This document shows, piece by piece, positions 24,227-32,011 of a stretch of 44,839 nt of DNA. This DNA is from Bryobacterales bacterium (lineage in GTDB: Bacteria > Acidobacteriota > Terriglobia > Bryobacterales > Bryobacteraceae): positions 18,250-63,088 of the forward strand of contig PLEX01000240.1 of assembly GCA_003136575.1 (NCBI GenBank). Reading direction: 5' to 3'. A model generated the notes under the pieces. The model worked only from the letters and a program-made list of their open reading frames with translations. It was not told the origin of the DNA and searched no databases. Numbering within the stretch: the stretch's first letter is position 1; each line of letters begins with the position of its first letter. A program made the translations under genes and the position numbers.

Positions 24227-26263
24227 CTACCAAACGCGGCAGGCTTTTGCCGATACCATCGGCTTACCAGCCGGGCAGCCGAAAGCTTTCTGAAATTCCG
24301 GGAGATTAGAGACCACGCCGTTCACCCGATAGCGATCCATCGAGTGTCCGTCGGTCTGTGCGCGCAGTTGTTCGATCTCCGGCGTCGTATTGCTGCACCA
24401 CTCCTGTCCGAAGGAAAGGAAGAAGCGCTGCTCCGCCGTAAAGCCGTCCTGCGGAGGCAGGGTCTTCGCCGCCAGTACGTTCATCAGGGCCATATAAGCC
24501 AGACGGATGCCACCGTTGTCGGCCGTATTTTCGCCCAGGGTCAGTTTGCCGTTCAGGTGCACACCCTTACCAACCACAAACCCCGAATATTCGTCGACCA
24601 GGCAGTTGGCCTTGGCTTCAAACGCCTTCGCATCCGCTTCCGTCCACCAGTCTTCGAGATTGCCTTTTGCATCGAACTGGCGGCCTTCGTCGTCGAATCC
24701 GTGCGTCAGTTCGTGTCCGATAACCATGCCGATCGCACCCAGGTTTTCGGCATCGTCGGCCTTCTTATCGAAGAAGGGCGGCTGCAGGATGCCGGCCGGA
24801 AAATTGATATTGTTCATCTGCGGATCGTAGTAGGCGTTTATGGTCGGCGGCGTCATTTGCCATTCGAGACGGTCGACCGGTTTGCCGATCTTCTGCAATT
24901 GCCGGTTGAATTCGAATTCGTTGGCCCGCAGCGAATTCCCCATCGCGTCGCCTTTCACGATCGTGAGCGCGGAATAGTCGCGCCAACTGTCCGGATAGCC
25001 GATTTTGTTGGTGACGGCAGCCAGTTTCTCCTCAGCCTTCTTTTTCGTCTCAGGCGTCATCCACGTGAGTTGCTCCAGATCTTTCGCCATGGACGCTTCG
25101 ATTTTCTTCACCATTTCCAGCGTGCGCGCTTTGCCGTCGGCACCGAAGGTTTTTTCGACGTAGGCCTTGCCCAGGGCCTCGCCCAGATCCCCGTCCACCG
25201 CGGCGACGCACCGTTTCCAGCGCGCCTTCTGTTCCTTTTGGCCGGCGAGAAACGTTCCGTTGAAAGCGAACACTTCGTCGTCAAACGCCTTCGGCAGCAT
25301 TTCCGATTGCCCGACGACCAAATGCAATTTAAGATACGTCTTCCAGACCGCCAGAGATTCGCTCCTCAGCAGTGTTTGCTGCGCCGTGAAGAAATCGGGC
25401 ACAACCACGTTGATGTTGTCCATCTTCGGCGCTTTGAGCGCTGCGAAATACTTGCTCCAGGCGAACGAATCCGAGAGTCCCTCGAACTTCGCCAGCGTCA
25501 TCATGTGATAGACGGCCGTAGGATCGCGCCGTGAAGTCACGTCCATCGAGGCTTTCGCCATCGCGGTCTCGAGCTTCATCACGTCGTCCGCCTGCTGTGC
25601 GGCCTGGGCATCCGGTACTCCCATCAGTTTCAGAAGACGGGTCAGATGCGCCACGTATTCCTTGCGGGTGGCGACCGTTCGCTCGTCGTCGCGGAAATAG
25701 AAATCGCGTTCCGGCAGCCCGAGGCCACCCTGATCCGCGTTGCCGATAACCGCGTTTGAATCCTTGAAGTCCTGCCCCGAGGAAAAATTGAACAGGACGT
25801 TAACGCCCAGCCGGTGCAGATGCGCCAGCACTTCGGCGAGATCCTGCGTGGACTTCATGGCGTCTATACGGGCGAATTCCGTCTTGAGTACCGCGATTCC
25901 TTTGGCCTCGATCGCCTTTTCGTCCAGACATGCCGCATAGTAATCGCCGATTTTCTGCGTGTCGGCATCGCGTGTTTTGGCGGCTGCCGCGGCTTCCAGA
26001 ATTTCGCGCAGGATGAGCCGGTTACGCTCGTTCAGTTCGCTGAAGCGGCCCCAGCTGGCCTGATCGGACGGGATCGGATTGCTCTTGATCCACGTGCCGC
26101 AGGCGTATTGGTAAAAGTCGGTGCAGGGATCGATGGCACGGTCGATGGACGCGGGATCGAAAACCCGGGCGTCTTTCAAACCGTCGTTCGTCTGCGGGGA
26201 AACCTGTGCGAAAAGGACAGCGTTAAACAAAGCGCTGATGAGCGCCGCGCGGAAGGTCTTCAT
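24227..26263 (-). CDS. M13-family (neprilysin/PepO-like) zinc metallopeptidase
   Basis: A 678-residue secreted endopeptidase with an N-terminal signal (…AVLFAQ). The early 'DPCTDFYQYACGTWIK' is the M13 N-terminal signature. The catalytic site is complete: HELTH near residue 517 with the third zinc ligand in 'GENTADNGG', plus the Asn-Ala-Tyr substrate motif (in 'TINAYYDPQMN'). The chain ends C-x-x-W (CRVW), as neprilysin-family enzymes do. Family members degrade short peptides in the periplasm or outside the cell. It is transcribed alone and converges on the haemoglobin gene with a 31-nt gap. Confidence 0.94.
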   Translation of the reverse strand: MKTFRAALISALFNAVLFAQVSPQTNDGLKDARVFDPASIDRAIDPCTDFYQYACGTWIKSNPIPSDQASWGRFSELNERNRLILREILEAAAAAKTRDADTQKIGDYYAACLDEKAIEAKGIAVLKTEFARIDAMKSTQDLAEVLAHLHRLGVNVLFNFSSGQDFKDSNAVIGNADQGGLGLPERDFYFRDDERTVATRKEYVAHLTRLLKLMGVPDAQAAQQADDVMKLETAMAKASMDVTSRRDPTAVYHMMTLAKFEGLSDSFAWSKYFAALKAPKMDNINVVVPDFFTAQQTLLRSESLAVWKTYLKLHLVVGQSEMLPKAFDDEVFAFNGTFLAGQKEQKARWKRCVAAVDGDLGEALGKAYVEKTFGADGKARTLEMVKKIEASMAKDLEQLTWMTPETKKKAEEKLAAVTNKIGYPDSWRDYSALTIVKGDAMGNSLRANEFEFNRQLQKIGKPVDRLEWQMTPPTINAYYDPQMNNINFPAGILQPPFFDKKADDAENLGAIGMVIGHELTHGFDDEGRQFDAKGNLEDWWTEADAKAFEAKANCLVDEYSGFVVGKGVHLNGKLTLGENTADNGGIRLAYMALMNVLAAKTLPPQDGFTAEQRFFLSFGQEWCSNTTPEIEQLRAQTDGHSMDRYRVNGVVSNLPEFQKAFGCPAGKPMVSAKACRVW

Positions 26264-26457
26264 ATCGCCTATTCTGCCATGGAACGCCGCCCGGAAGTGC
26301 GCCGGCTCATGGCCGCTGGTGTATTGACCAACGAATCGCTATACAGCAAGCCGAGCCGTGGTTTATCCTGGCGTATAGGCAAGCCACAGTCGGGAACCGG
26401 CCATTCACTACGTCCCCGGATCGCGACCTTGTCTCCGGAGAAACAGGCTTCAGCTTC

Positions 26458-27255
26458 TCAGTGGGTCATCGAATACGTGATGTAATTGAGGACGATGCGA
26501 AACGCGAGGCCCGAGAATTTTTCCGGATATTCCGGCGTATTCGCCCACTCCCAGGCGTCGCCCAGATGCATGTTGGCGCAAATCGCGACCACAATGCGTC
26601 CGTGGCTGTCGCGGATGGCCCGCCATCTGGGAACGTAACCGTCCTGCTCATAGGTTCGCCCGGTGGAGACGTATTGTTCGCCCGGTATCTGGAACTTCTC
26701 GTCAATCGTGTACAGCACGCGGTAGATCTCGTCGTTGTCCTTCAGATCTTCGACCGTGGCATCGGGAAGCACCTGAAGCATGCCCGACATAAAACGCTCC
26801 CACTGGACTTCGCCGTGGAAATGGTCAACCATGAGGAAACCGCCCTTCAGCAGGTAGTCTCGCAGGCGTTTGGCTTCTTCGTCGGTAAAAGCCCAGTTGC
26901 TGACGCCTACCGCGTAAACCCACGGATAGTTGAACATCGAATCGTTGTCGATATCCACCACGTTCAGTGGCGATGGAGCGTCGATTCTGGTCAAACGCCG
27001 AAGCACGATCAGGCAATCGTTATCGGCGCGGGGAAAATCCTGCGACCAGCCGCCGCGCATGCCGCCATAGCCGAAGCTGTTGCCGTTGGCGTAGCCCGAG
27101 TTGTAGCGCAACCGGCTGAAAAAGAACTCCGAAGGCACGTTCGACTCGCCGCCGAAAGACAATTGCCCCCGCCCGAAACCTCGTTGCCACGCAAACAGGC
27201 AAACGCTCAGCGACAACAGAAGGGCAATCGCGATAAAGAGCCGCGCCAGCTTCAT
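26458..27255 (-). CDS. Secreted DUF4159-domain protein
   Basis: A 265-residue protein with a clear signal peptide (hydrophobic residues 5-23) followed by a short Arg/Gly stretch. The DUF4159 domain covers most of the chain: 'FFFSRLRYNSGY', 'YPWVYAVGVSNWAFTDEEA', 'LRDYLLKGGFLMVDHFHG', and 'VVAICANMHLGDAWEWAN' near the end. The fold resembles class-I glutamine amidotransferases (ThuA-like) without a proven activity. Bacteroidota and Acidobacteriota often encode such proteins near MoxR/BatA complexes, but no such partners are visible here. The start at 27255 is the only one preceding the signal. Confidence 0.88.
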   Translation of the reverse strand: MKLARLFIAIALLLSLSVCLFAWQRGFGRGQLSFGGESNVPSEFFFSRLRYNSGYANGNSFGYGGMRGGWSQDFPRADNDCLIVLRRLTRIDAPSPLNVVDIDNDSMFNYPWVYAVGVSNWAFTDEEAKRLRDYLLKGGFLMVDHFHGEVQWERFMSGMLQVLPDATVEDLKDNDEIYRVLYTIDEKFQIPGEQYVSTGRTYEQDGYVPRWRAIRDSHGRIVVAICANMHLGDAWEWANTPEYPEKFSGLAFRIVLNYITYSMTH

Positions 27256-27375
27256 AAAATACCTCGGATGTCTTGAAGCGTAGCATAGGGGAAACGAGCG
27301 GCTCCACCGCGTGCGTTATCCTGAGATGTTTGTAAACATTCGCCGTCGATCGCCGCATCGGCGATAATGTTGTGC

Positions 27376-27647
27376 ATGGCCAGTCTGCCCACGCCACACC
27401 TGACGGAAGACGATTCCCCTGCAAATCGAGCGTCTGGCGGAAACGAAGAGCGAGTTCCACGATGGTCAGACGTTCGCCACGTCGGGTTGGATCTCCGAAT
27501 CATTCGTTGATCGCGGAAGACATGGTCGCCCTCCTCCTGGGCGAGAGACCGAACAACCGCGCGCCACAGGCACCGATGGACGTCGGCGCAGAACCTGGCC
27601 GAACTACAGCAACGCCCGACACCAAGCTGGTCGCGGGGGTTCGTTGA
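27376..27647 (+). pseudogene. Uma2-family (DUF820) nuclease-like gene, twice frameshifted
   Basis: Three frames read in succession reconstruct the Uma2/DUF820 N-terminus. ATG 27376 opens 'MASLPTPHLTEDD' in one frame. 'LQIERLAETKSEFHDGQTFA' continues from 27419 in the next. 'GSPNHSLIAEDMVALLLGER' follows from about 27485 in the third, then a weaker 'MDVGAEPGRTTATPD' to a stop at 27647. Functional members are ~185-200 residues with a PD-(D/E)XK restriction-like fold; here two frameshifts and a missing 3' half leave it dead. It ends 10 bp before the left att repeat. Confidence 0.75.
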
Positions 27648-27656
27648 TCGTACTTT

Positions 27657-27677
27657 GGTGCTGGAGGAGGGGGGTCG
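27657..27677 (+). repeat. Left attachment-site repeat
   Basis: GGTGCTGGAGGAGGGGG is identical to the tRNA-Leu 3' end copy at 31819-31835. It is followed by one extra G and then TCG, after which similarity ends. It marks the left boundary of the integrated element and lies 10 bp after the Uma2 remnant. Confidence 0.75.
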
Positions 27678-27941
27678 TTCCAGCAAGGCCAAAATCATAT
27701 CAGTAACTTCCAGATTTCAGGTTGCCGGTGCTGCCGTAAGTGCCATGCCTGCCGTAGCACGTGACCCGATATGGCCCGACGGGATCCCGGAGTGGTCCGA
27801 CGGTACAACGATTTTGGCCGTAGCATTCATCGGCGCATCGACTATCTTCGGGGGGCTAACGAAGGCGGGCCAAGGTGGAAACCAGCGGCCAGGGGATTAA
27901 CCAGCAGTCGAATCGGTCATAATGTAGTTTAAGGACCTACC

Positions 27942-28214
27942 ATGATCTGCAATGCCGAGGATCTCTCTCCCGACCAGATGGCCGCTGTCGAAACCCTCTT
28001 GGGACGCCGCGTGCAGGCGGGAGAAGCGGTCAGCGTCCGTACTTTCGAGCCGGTCAGGATTTCCCATCAGCGGAGACTGGAAATCGCAGACGAGTTGAGG
28101 AAGTATTTTGCCGAGGTAGACGCCAACCGCAAGCCAGTCTCGGAGGAAGAAGCCGAAGAGATTATCACTGAGGCGATGCGAAGCGTTAGGTCCGGCTATC
28201 GCCCCCATTGGTGA
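27942..28214 (+). CDS. Antitoxin-like protein of a PIN toxin-antitoxin pair
   Basis: A 90-residue acidic/basic helical protein with AAGGA ~8 nt before its ATG and a CATAAT -10-like box at 27918-27923. I do not recognise a named antitoxin family from its residues. Its C-terminal 'EEEAEEIITEAMRSVRSGYR' is the sort of toxin-wrapping helix seen in antitoxins of PIN toxins (TIGR00305-like systems), and its stop overlaps the GTG of the PIN gene by 4 nt. The role is inferred from this arrangement. With the toxin truncated, it may now be an orphan. Confidence 0.6.
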   Translation: MICNAEDLSPDQMAAVETLLGRRVQAGEAVSVRTFEPVRISHQRRLEIADELRKYFAEVDANRKPVSEEEAEEIITEAMRSVRSGYRPHW

Positions 28215-28366
28215 GAATTCTCCTCGACACCGCCATTCTCGTTCGAGGACATGGCAGTTCCAAAGGTCTGGCCCGCGATCTCCTGATTGGCATCGTCGAG
28301 TCAGACCATATTCTGTTTCTGTCAAACGAGATGCTTTTCGAGTTGGCGATGTTGAGGGTCGCCTAA
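28211..28366 (+). pseudogene. PIN-domain toxin, 3'-truncated
   Basis: GTG at 28211 overlaps the antitoxin stop (GTGA). The 51 residues read 'VRILLDTAILVRGHGSSKG' then 'FLSNEMLFELAMLRVA' and stop. This is the first third of a PIN-domain ribonuclease: the conserved first Asp (LDT) and the 'SNEMLFEL' helix with its Glu are present, but Asn in the usual DTNIL is replaced by Ala. The remaining ~90 residues with the other catalytic acids are gone. The break coincides to within a base or two with the end of the terminase fragment on the other strand. Confidence 0.75.
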
Positions 28367-28677
28367 CGCGACGAGTCGGCGATCAGGATGATAAACGGGT
28401 ACTTTTCGGGATGCTCCAACGCCGCCCACAGCGGCAACGCCAATGAGCCGAACGTGCTCTTGCCGGAGCCGCGGAAGCCGATGATGAGGAGCCGCTTCAG
28501 ATCGTCGCTTTCGAGCGCGTGGATCAGTTCGGGGTGGAAGATCGCCGGCGGGTCGGTGAGGTAGCCGGTGAGGTAGATCGCCGAAAAGCCGAGGAGCGTC
28601 TTCGCGCTCTCCCGGCGGCCTTCGTAGGTTGCGAAGGGGTCGTCAAGAACCTGAAGCTGGTTGGTCTGGCTTGGCAT
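28363..28677 (-). pseudogene. Phage terminase large-subunit N-terminal fragment
   Basis: A 104-residue fragment. 'IFHPELIHALESDDLKRLLI' leads to a Walker A motif GFRGSGKST, then 'LALPLWAALEHPEKYPFIIL' and 'IADSS', exactly the start of the ATPase domain of phage terminase large subunits (TerL, ~450-550 residues). Walker B and the nuclease domain are missing: the frame ends at TAG (28363-28365), whose bases also form part of the TAA closing the truncated PIN gene on the other strand. It follows the terminase-small-like gene with a 35-nt overlap. Confidence 0.72.
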
Positions 28678-29203
28678 CCTCCTTCGGTGTCTGAAGTGAA
28701 TCTGAAGCGATCTGAAGTCGCTCCTGCGGTATCAAACCCCAGTTCTGGAACACGGCGCGGATCGCCTGCTTCCTGTCCTCCGGCAGGGGCGTGTTGCGGA
28801 TCGTCGCTTCCATCGTGCCGAGCTTGCGCTCGAACACTCCGGCGTCAAAGAGCTTGTCAAAGATGGCGTTATTGGCCTCGCGGATCTCTTTGAGCGCGGC
28901 GACGCGGTCCTGCTTGCGGGCGAATTCGTCGTTTGCGATTGACCATGCGACCCGGACGACCTGCGTCATGGTGTCCTCAAAGGCGGCGAGGGCGGCGTTC
29001 AGCGTGTACCGGTCCGCACGCGCCGCACGCTCACGGTAGATGTTCTTGACGAGGGACGAAAGGTAATGCCGCTCGAATTTCAAGTTGTACTCGCGCTCCA
29101 GACGGAGCTGAAGCTCCTCAAGCGACATCTGATGGTCCTGCGCGACGATCGAGCGCACCTTCGAAATGAGGTATTGCTTCTTGTCCTTGATGATGAGCGG
29201 CAT
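28643..29203 (-). CDS. Phage terminase small-subunit-like protein
   Basis: A 186-residue, strongly helical protein. Residues ~5-60 could form a helix-turn-helix ('SLEELQLRLEREYNLKFERH'), followed by a long charged alpha region and a Pro/Gln-rich tail. It immediately precedes and overlaps the terminase large-subunit fragment, the usual order of terS-terL, which is the main reason for the call. I chose ATG 29203 because the longer TTG start at 29254 would run into the divergent gene at 29249. No ribosome site is obvious at either. Confidence 0.5.
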   Translation of the reverse strand: MPLIIKDKKQYLISKVRSIVAQDHQMSLEELQLRLEREYNLKFERHYLSSLVKNIYRERAARADRYTLNAALAAFEDTMTQVVRVAWSIANDEFARKQDRVAALKEIREANNAIFDKLFDAGVFERKLGTMEATIRNTPLPEDRKQAIRAVFQNWGLIPQERLQIASDSLQTPKEDAKPDQPASGS

Positions 29204-29248
29204 GGAAGGATTGGGCGGTTTCCATAACCTTACCAATTCGCTGTTATT

Positions 29249-29719
29249 ATGCAAGGAGACCAGACGCTCATTACTCAGATGAATAAAATTTTCGATGAAG
29301 TTCAGGAACAGATTATGGCGCCCAGAGATTTGACACCAAAAAAAGGCAGGTTCGAGTCAGCACTTAAGATCATTACATCCGTAACGTGCGTCATCGAGTT
29401 TATAAAGGCGCTCATGATCGATCTTCCTGATATTCTGAAGGGGTTCCATGGAGGCGCACCGCCCACGATCACCGTGATCGGAATCTTGCTGTGGCACCTC
29501 TTCGGCCACATCCTTGGCGCACTGGGTTGCTTCGTGCTGGTGTTGATCGCGCTCTGCATTCCCTTTAGTCTCCTTATTCTTGTCGCAAAAGACAACGACG
29601 CAGTGATGTACGTGGCTGAACTGATAATGCTGGGACTAGCAATCTATTTGGAAATACGTTACGGGTTCTTTGGCATCGTCGGGAACGTCTGGAAATTCGT
29701 GAGCAGTAATTTCGTATAG
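29249..29719 (+). CDS. Hypothetical membrane protein in the integrated element
   Basis: A 156-residue protein I do not recognise. The first ~45 residues are soluble and charged. Three to four hydrophobic segments follow (about 46-60, 72-115 as a hairpin, 118-140), including 'GCFVLVLIALCIPFSLLILV'. AT-rich codon use contrasts with the surrounding chromosome, suggesting acquisition. An internal ATG at 29315 has a better ribosome site (AGGA, 8 nt) than 29249 and may be the true start. Its stop directly abuts the stop of the next, convergent small gene. Confidence 0.6.
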   Translation: MQGDQTLITQMNKIFDEVQEQIMAPRDLTPKKGRFESALKIITSVTCVIEFIKALMIDLPDILKGFHGGAPPTITVIGILLWHLFGHILGALGCFVLVLIALCIPFSLLILVAKDNDAVMYVAELIMLGLAIYLEIRYGFFGIVGNVWKFVSSNFV

Positions 29720-29914
29720 CTACTGATGTTTTTGCAATTGCTTTATAAAAGTTACCACCTTCTTCAAATCCTCGAAATCGCCCACAATCTCGATCCGCGC
29801 CTTCATCTGGTTAAGCTTCGGAATGACGGAGATGTCGCCAGACTCGTTTAGTTCCTTCTCCAGCTCCTTCTGGCTGACCGCCGGGCCGAATTTTATCGTG
29901 TAGCGTTCGATCAT
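29720..29914 (-). CDS. Small hypothetical protein
   Basis: A 64-residue protein with a plausible alpha/beta composition: 'MIERYTIKFG', 'QKELEKELNES' and 'ARIEIVGDFEDLKKVVTFIK'. No family is recognised and no clear ribosome site precedes the ATG. It lies back-to-back with the membrane protein (stops adjacent) and head-to-head with the DUF2971 gene (starts 9 nt apart), so its expression signals would overlap coding DNA. Low-to-moderate confidence that it is translated. Confidence 0.45.
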   Translation of the reverse strand: MIERYTIKFGPAVSQKELEKELNESGDISVIPKLNQMKARIEIVGDFEDLKKVVTFIKQLQKHQ

Positions 29915-29922
29915 GGTTTTGG

Positions 29923-30699
29923 TTGGACGACGTTTATGATGCTTCCGCTTTTGAGGAGTACGACGCTTCCCGTCTCCATATCCACGAGCGTTACTTGGTA
30001 GAATGCCTTGATAGTATGCTCACATTCAATATTAAGACCGCTCGTCCACCAATCCTGTACAAATACTATTCGCCGAAACGTGTCGATTTCTTTGAAGATT
30101 TATCGGTTCGATTCTCGCGACCGGATACCTTCAACGACGTATTCGATATTAACTGGAGTATTCCAGACAAAACAGGACGCAGGGACCTTTTTGCTCTGCG
30201 CAACACGTTGGGTGTCTTTTGTACGACAAGCGATCCGACCAATCATCTCATGTGGGTCCACTATGCCGAGGAGCATAAGGGTTTCGCAATTGGCTTTAAC
30301 TCGAACGCTGCCCTGTTTTCGGACGGCGGCGCCGAACTCAGAAAGGTGCAGTACGACCCTCCCCCGACGACTTTGGTGCCGCCCGCACGGGAACTGTGTT
30401 GGTTCAAAGACCCACATTGGAACTACGAGAAGGAATGGCGCTGCATACGGAACTTCACACTGAAGGATTCCCGTGATATCGGCCTTGAGCCGGAGGCGAT
30501 CCATGAGATCGTCTTGGGTGCAAAAATGAGCAACGGGGACATCACCACGATACTCGAAATGGTTCACCTGCTGAAGCCGGAGTACGACATACCCGTCATG
30601 GTATCGAAGTTTGACAAAGCGGCGCACGACATCACAAACGTGCCGTCCACACTGTCATACTGCACGAGGTGTAATGGTAAGGGACACTTTCGTTCATAG
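29923..30699 (+). CDS. DUF2971-domain protein
   Basis: A 258-residue soluble protein of the DUF2971 family. Diagnostic blocks are 'LYKYYSPKRVDFFEDLSVRF', 'FSRPDTFNDVFD', 'GVFCTTSDPTNHLMWVHYAE', 'HKGFAIGF' and 'WNYEKEWRCIRNF'. The function of DUF2971 is not established; the genes are frequently found on phages, islands and near defence loci, which fits this site. The TTG at 29923 has no ribosome site; ATG 30016 lies just before the conserved domain and may be the real start. A C-terminal C-x-x-C-x-G-x-G zinc-knuckle-like piece (CTRCNGKG) closes the protein. Its 3' end overlaps the convergent integrase remnant. Confidence 0.8.
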   Translation: MDDVYDASAFEEYDASRLHIHERYLVECLDSMLTFNIKTARPPILYKYYSPKRVDFFEDLSVRFSRPDTFNDVFDINWSIPDKTGRRDLFALRNTLGVFCTTSDPTNHLMWVHYAEEHKGFAIGFNSNAALFSDGGAELRKVQYDPPPTTLVPPARELCWFKDPHWNYEKEWRCIRNFTLKDSRDIGLEPEAIHEIVLGAKMSNGDITTILEMVHLLKPEYDIPVMVSKFDKAAHDITNVPSTLSYCTRCNGKGHFRS

Positions 30700-31743
30700 A
30701 ACTTCGTCGTCCATGTCTGCTGGACGGCGTTTTCAAGATTTGCCTGAAGGCTCGCAACCCATGGCGAGTACGATTTCTGCGTCGTTTTCAGGTAGGTGTG
30801 ACCCAATAAAATCGACACTGTCTCCAGCGCAACGCCCCTTTTCGAGAAGCCGAACCGCGAACGTGTCCCGGAAGCGGTGCGGATGCGCCCCTTTGACCTT
30901 CGCTTTCGTCGCGGCCTTCCCAAGCTTCACCCGGTAGTATTCCGCGACAGACGACGGAAGTTCCGATTCGACGACAAAATCGAAGCCGCCGACGAGCGTG
31001 AGCTTTGTGAGGTCGGCGATCAGATCAGTTGGCAACGGTACCCTGACCGGCACGCCAGTCTTCTGCGTATAAAGGAACAGCCTCCCGTCCTCGATACGCT
31101 CAGGCCGGAGCTGTGCCGCGTCAATGATTCTCAGACCGGAATGGAGCAGTAGCCGGAAGAAAACCTGACTGCGGAAGTCCGTTTTCTTCAGGATGTTCGT
31201 GACCTCGGTATCGCTGAACGGGAGAGTCGGGGTAGGCTTGATCGTCGGCGCCTTGATCCCCTTCGCGGGGTTTTTCGTGATCCAGTCATTCTGGACGCAG
31301 AACCCGAAGAAACTGCGGAACCGTTCGAGCGTTTTCGCCTGCGTCCGCGGCGCTCCGTTCCACGTCCCACGGAAAGCGATCGCGTGCGCGTTTGTGAACT
31401 CGCGGATGTCCCCGATCCGGCTGTCTTCGACGAAATCCTTGAGCCGACTTGCGAGCTATTTGGCGATGGTGTTGTGGTTGAGGTTCCGGGCGATGCCGTC
31501 CGCGACGAATGCGTCGATAGCGAACTCGACCGTGACGGCATCTTCCTGTTTCTGCGGTTCCGCGCCTCGTTCGATCTCGCGCTTGAGTTCCTCGGCGCGT
31601 TCCCATGATCGCGTCTTGAGCGATCTTCGGATGTACTTCGATTCCACGACCCCTTCCGCCCAGACCGTGCATGAGCATCGTCGGTAGTAGCGGTCAGCGG
31701 ATTTAGCGCACGTTTCCTTGTGCCTGCGATAAAGGGTGAGCAC
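30564..31743 (-). pseudogene. Tyrosine recombinase/integrase with in-frame TAG and a frameshift
   Basis: Three pieces reconstruct a phage-type integrase. The N-terminal part (31743 down to 31459) starts with a zinc-ribbon-like 'CSCTVWAEGVVESKY' region and ends at TAG (31456-31458). The same frame continues through the core-binding domain ('FRSFFGFCVQNDWITKNPAK') into the catalytic domain with Arg in 'LLLHSGLRIIDAAQLR' and H-x-x-R in 'HPHRFRDTFAVRLLEKG'. Near 30830-30845 one extra base shifts the frame. 'VALETVSILLGHTYLKTTQ' and 'KSYSPW', with the His and nucleophile Tyr, then follow in another frame. All catalytic residues survive but the gene cannot make one chain. It sits next to the tRNA-Leu target. 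Confidence 0.88.
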
Positions 31744-31818
31744 ACCCCATTATCGTACAAAAAGCCGCACACCGTTTTTCGGATGCAGCTAAGTTACTGA
31801 TTTTGAAAGGAAAATAAG

Positions 31819-31838
31819 GGTGCTGGAGGAGGGGGTCG
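31819..31838 (+). repeat. Right attachment-site repeat (tRNA-Leu 3' end)
   Basis: GGTGCTGGAGGAGGGGG followed by TCG, covering the tRNA-Leu acceptor and T-stem 3' strands plus two flanking bases. It matches the left copy at 27657-27673 exactly over 17 bp, in the same orientation. Confidence 0.75.
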
Positions 31839-31906
31839 AACCCTCATACCCAGTGAAGGATGCGGGATTTTGAGTCCCGTGCGTCTGCCAGTTCCGCCAC
31901 TCCAGC
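31821..31906 (-). tRNA. tRNA-Leu(CAA)
   Basis: An 86-nt class II tRNA on the minus strand. The acceptor stem GCTGGAG/CTCCAGC is perfect, with discriminator A. The anticodon stem CGGGA/TCCCG encloses the loop CTCAAAA, giving anticodon CAA (reads UUG). A long variable arm follows, and the T arm is GAGGG-TTCGACC-CCCTC. The 3' CCA is not encoded (bases are CCC). Its 3' end is the attachment site of the adjacent element and stays intact. Confidence 0.95.
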
Positions 31907-32011
31907 GAGAAGATCTACTCCATTCTACACAACGATCCCGCGCAGAATCCCCCTGCGCCATGCCTCGCATCAGGTTGCGCCGAAAGACAACCGAACGCCA
32001 GGAGCCCGCCA

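Larger units (their letters stand above)
27657..31838. mobile_element. Degraded integrative element at tRNA-Leu(CAA)
   Basis: A 17-bp identical direct repeat (27657-27673 and 31819-31835), continuing into TCG after a 1-bp length difference in the G run, frames 4.2 kb. The right copy is the 3' end of tRNA-Leu, the classic target of tyrosine integrases, and an integrase gene lies next to it pointing inward. Contents are an antitoxin, a truncated PIN toxin, a terminase large-subunit fragment, a terminase-small-like gene, a membrane protein, a 64-aa protein and a DUF2971 protein. The base composition at ~29240-30650 is visibly more AT-rich than the flanks. The integrase is inactivated, so the element is stranded. 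Its small size and terminase genes suggest a prophage or phage-satellite remnant. Confidence 0.75.

Noticed and set aside
23849..25534. 561-codon plus-strand frame opposite the M13 peptidase gene
   Set aside because: Antisense shadow. The minus-strand gene has signal peptide, zinc site and C-terminal motif, while this frame has Arg/His-rich noise and no domain.
31456..31458. TAG in the integrase as a recoded codon
   Set aside because: A single amber codon together with a frameshift in the same gene is better explained by decay; other genes in the window use TAG as a normal stop.
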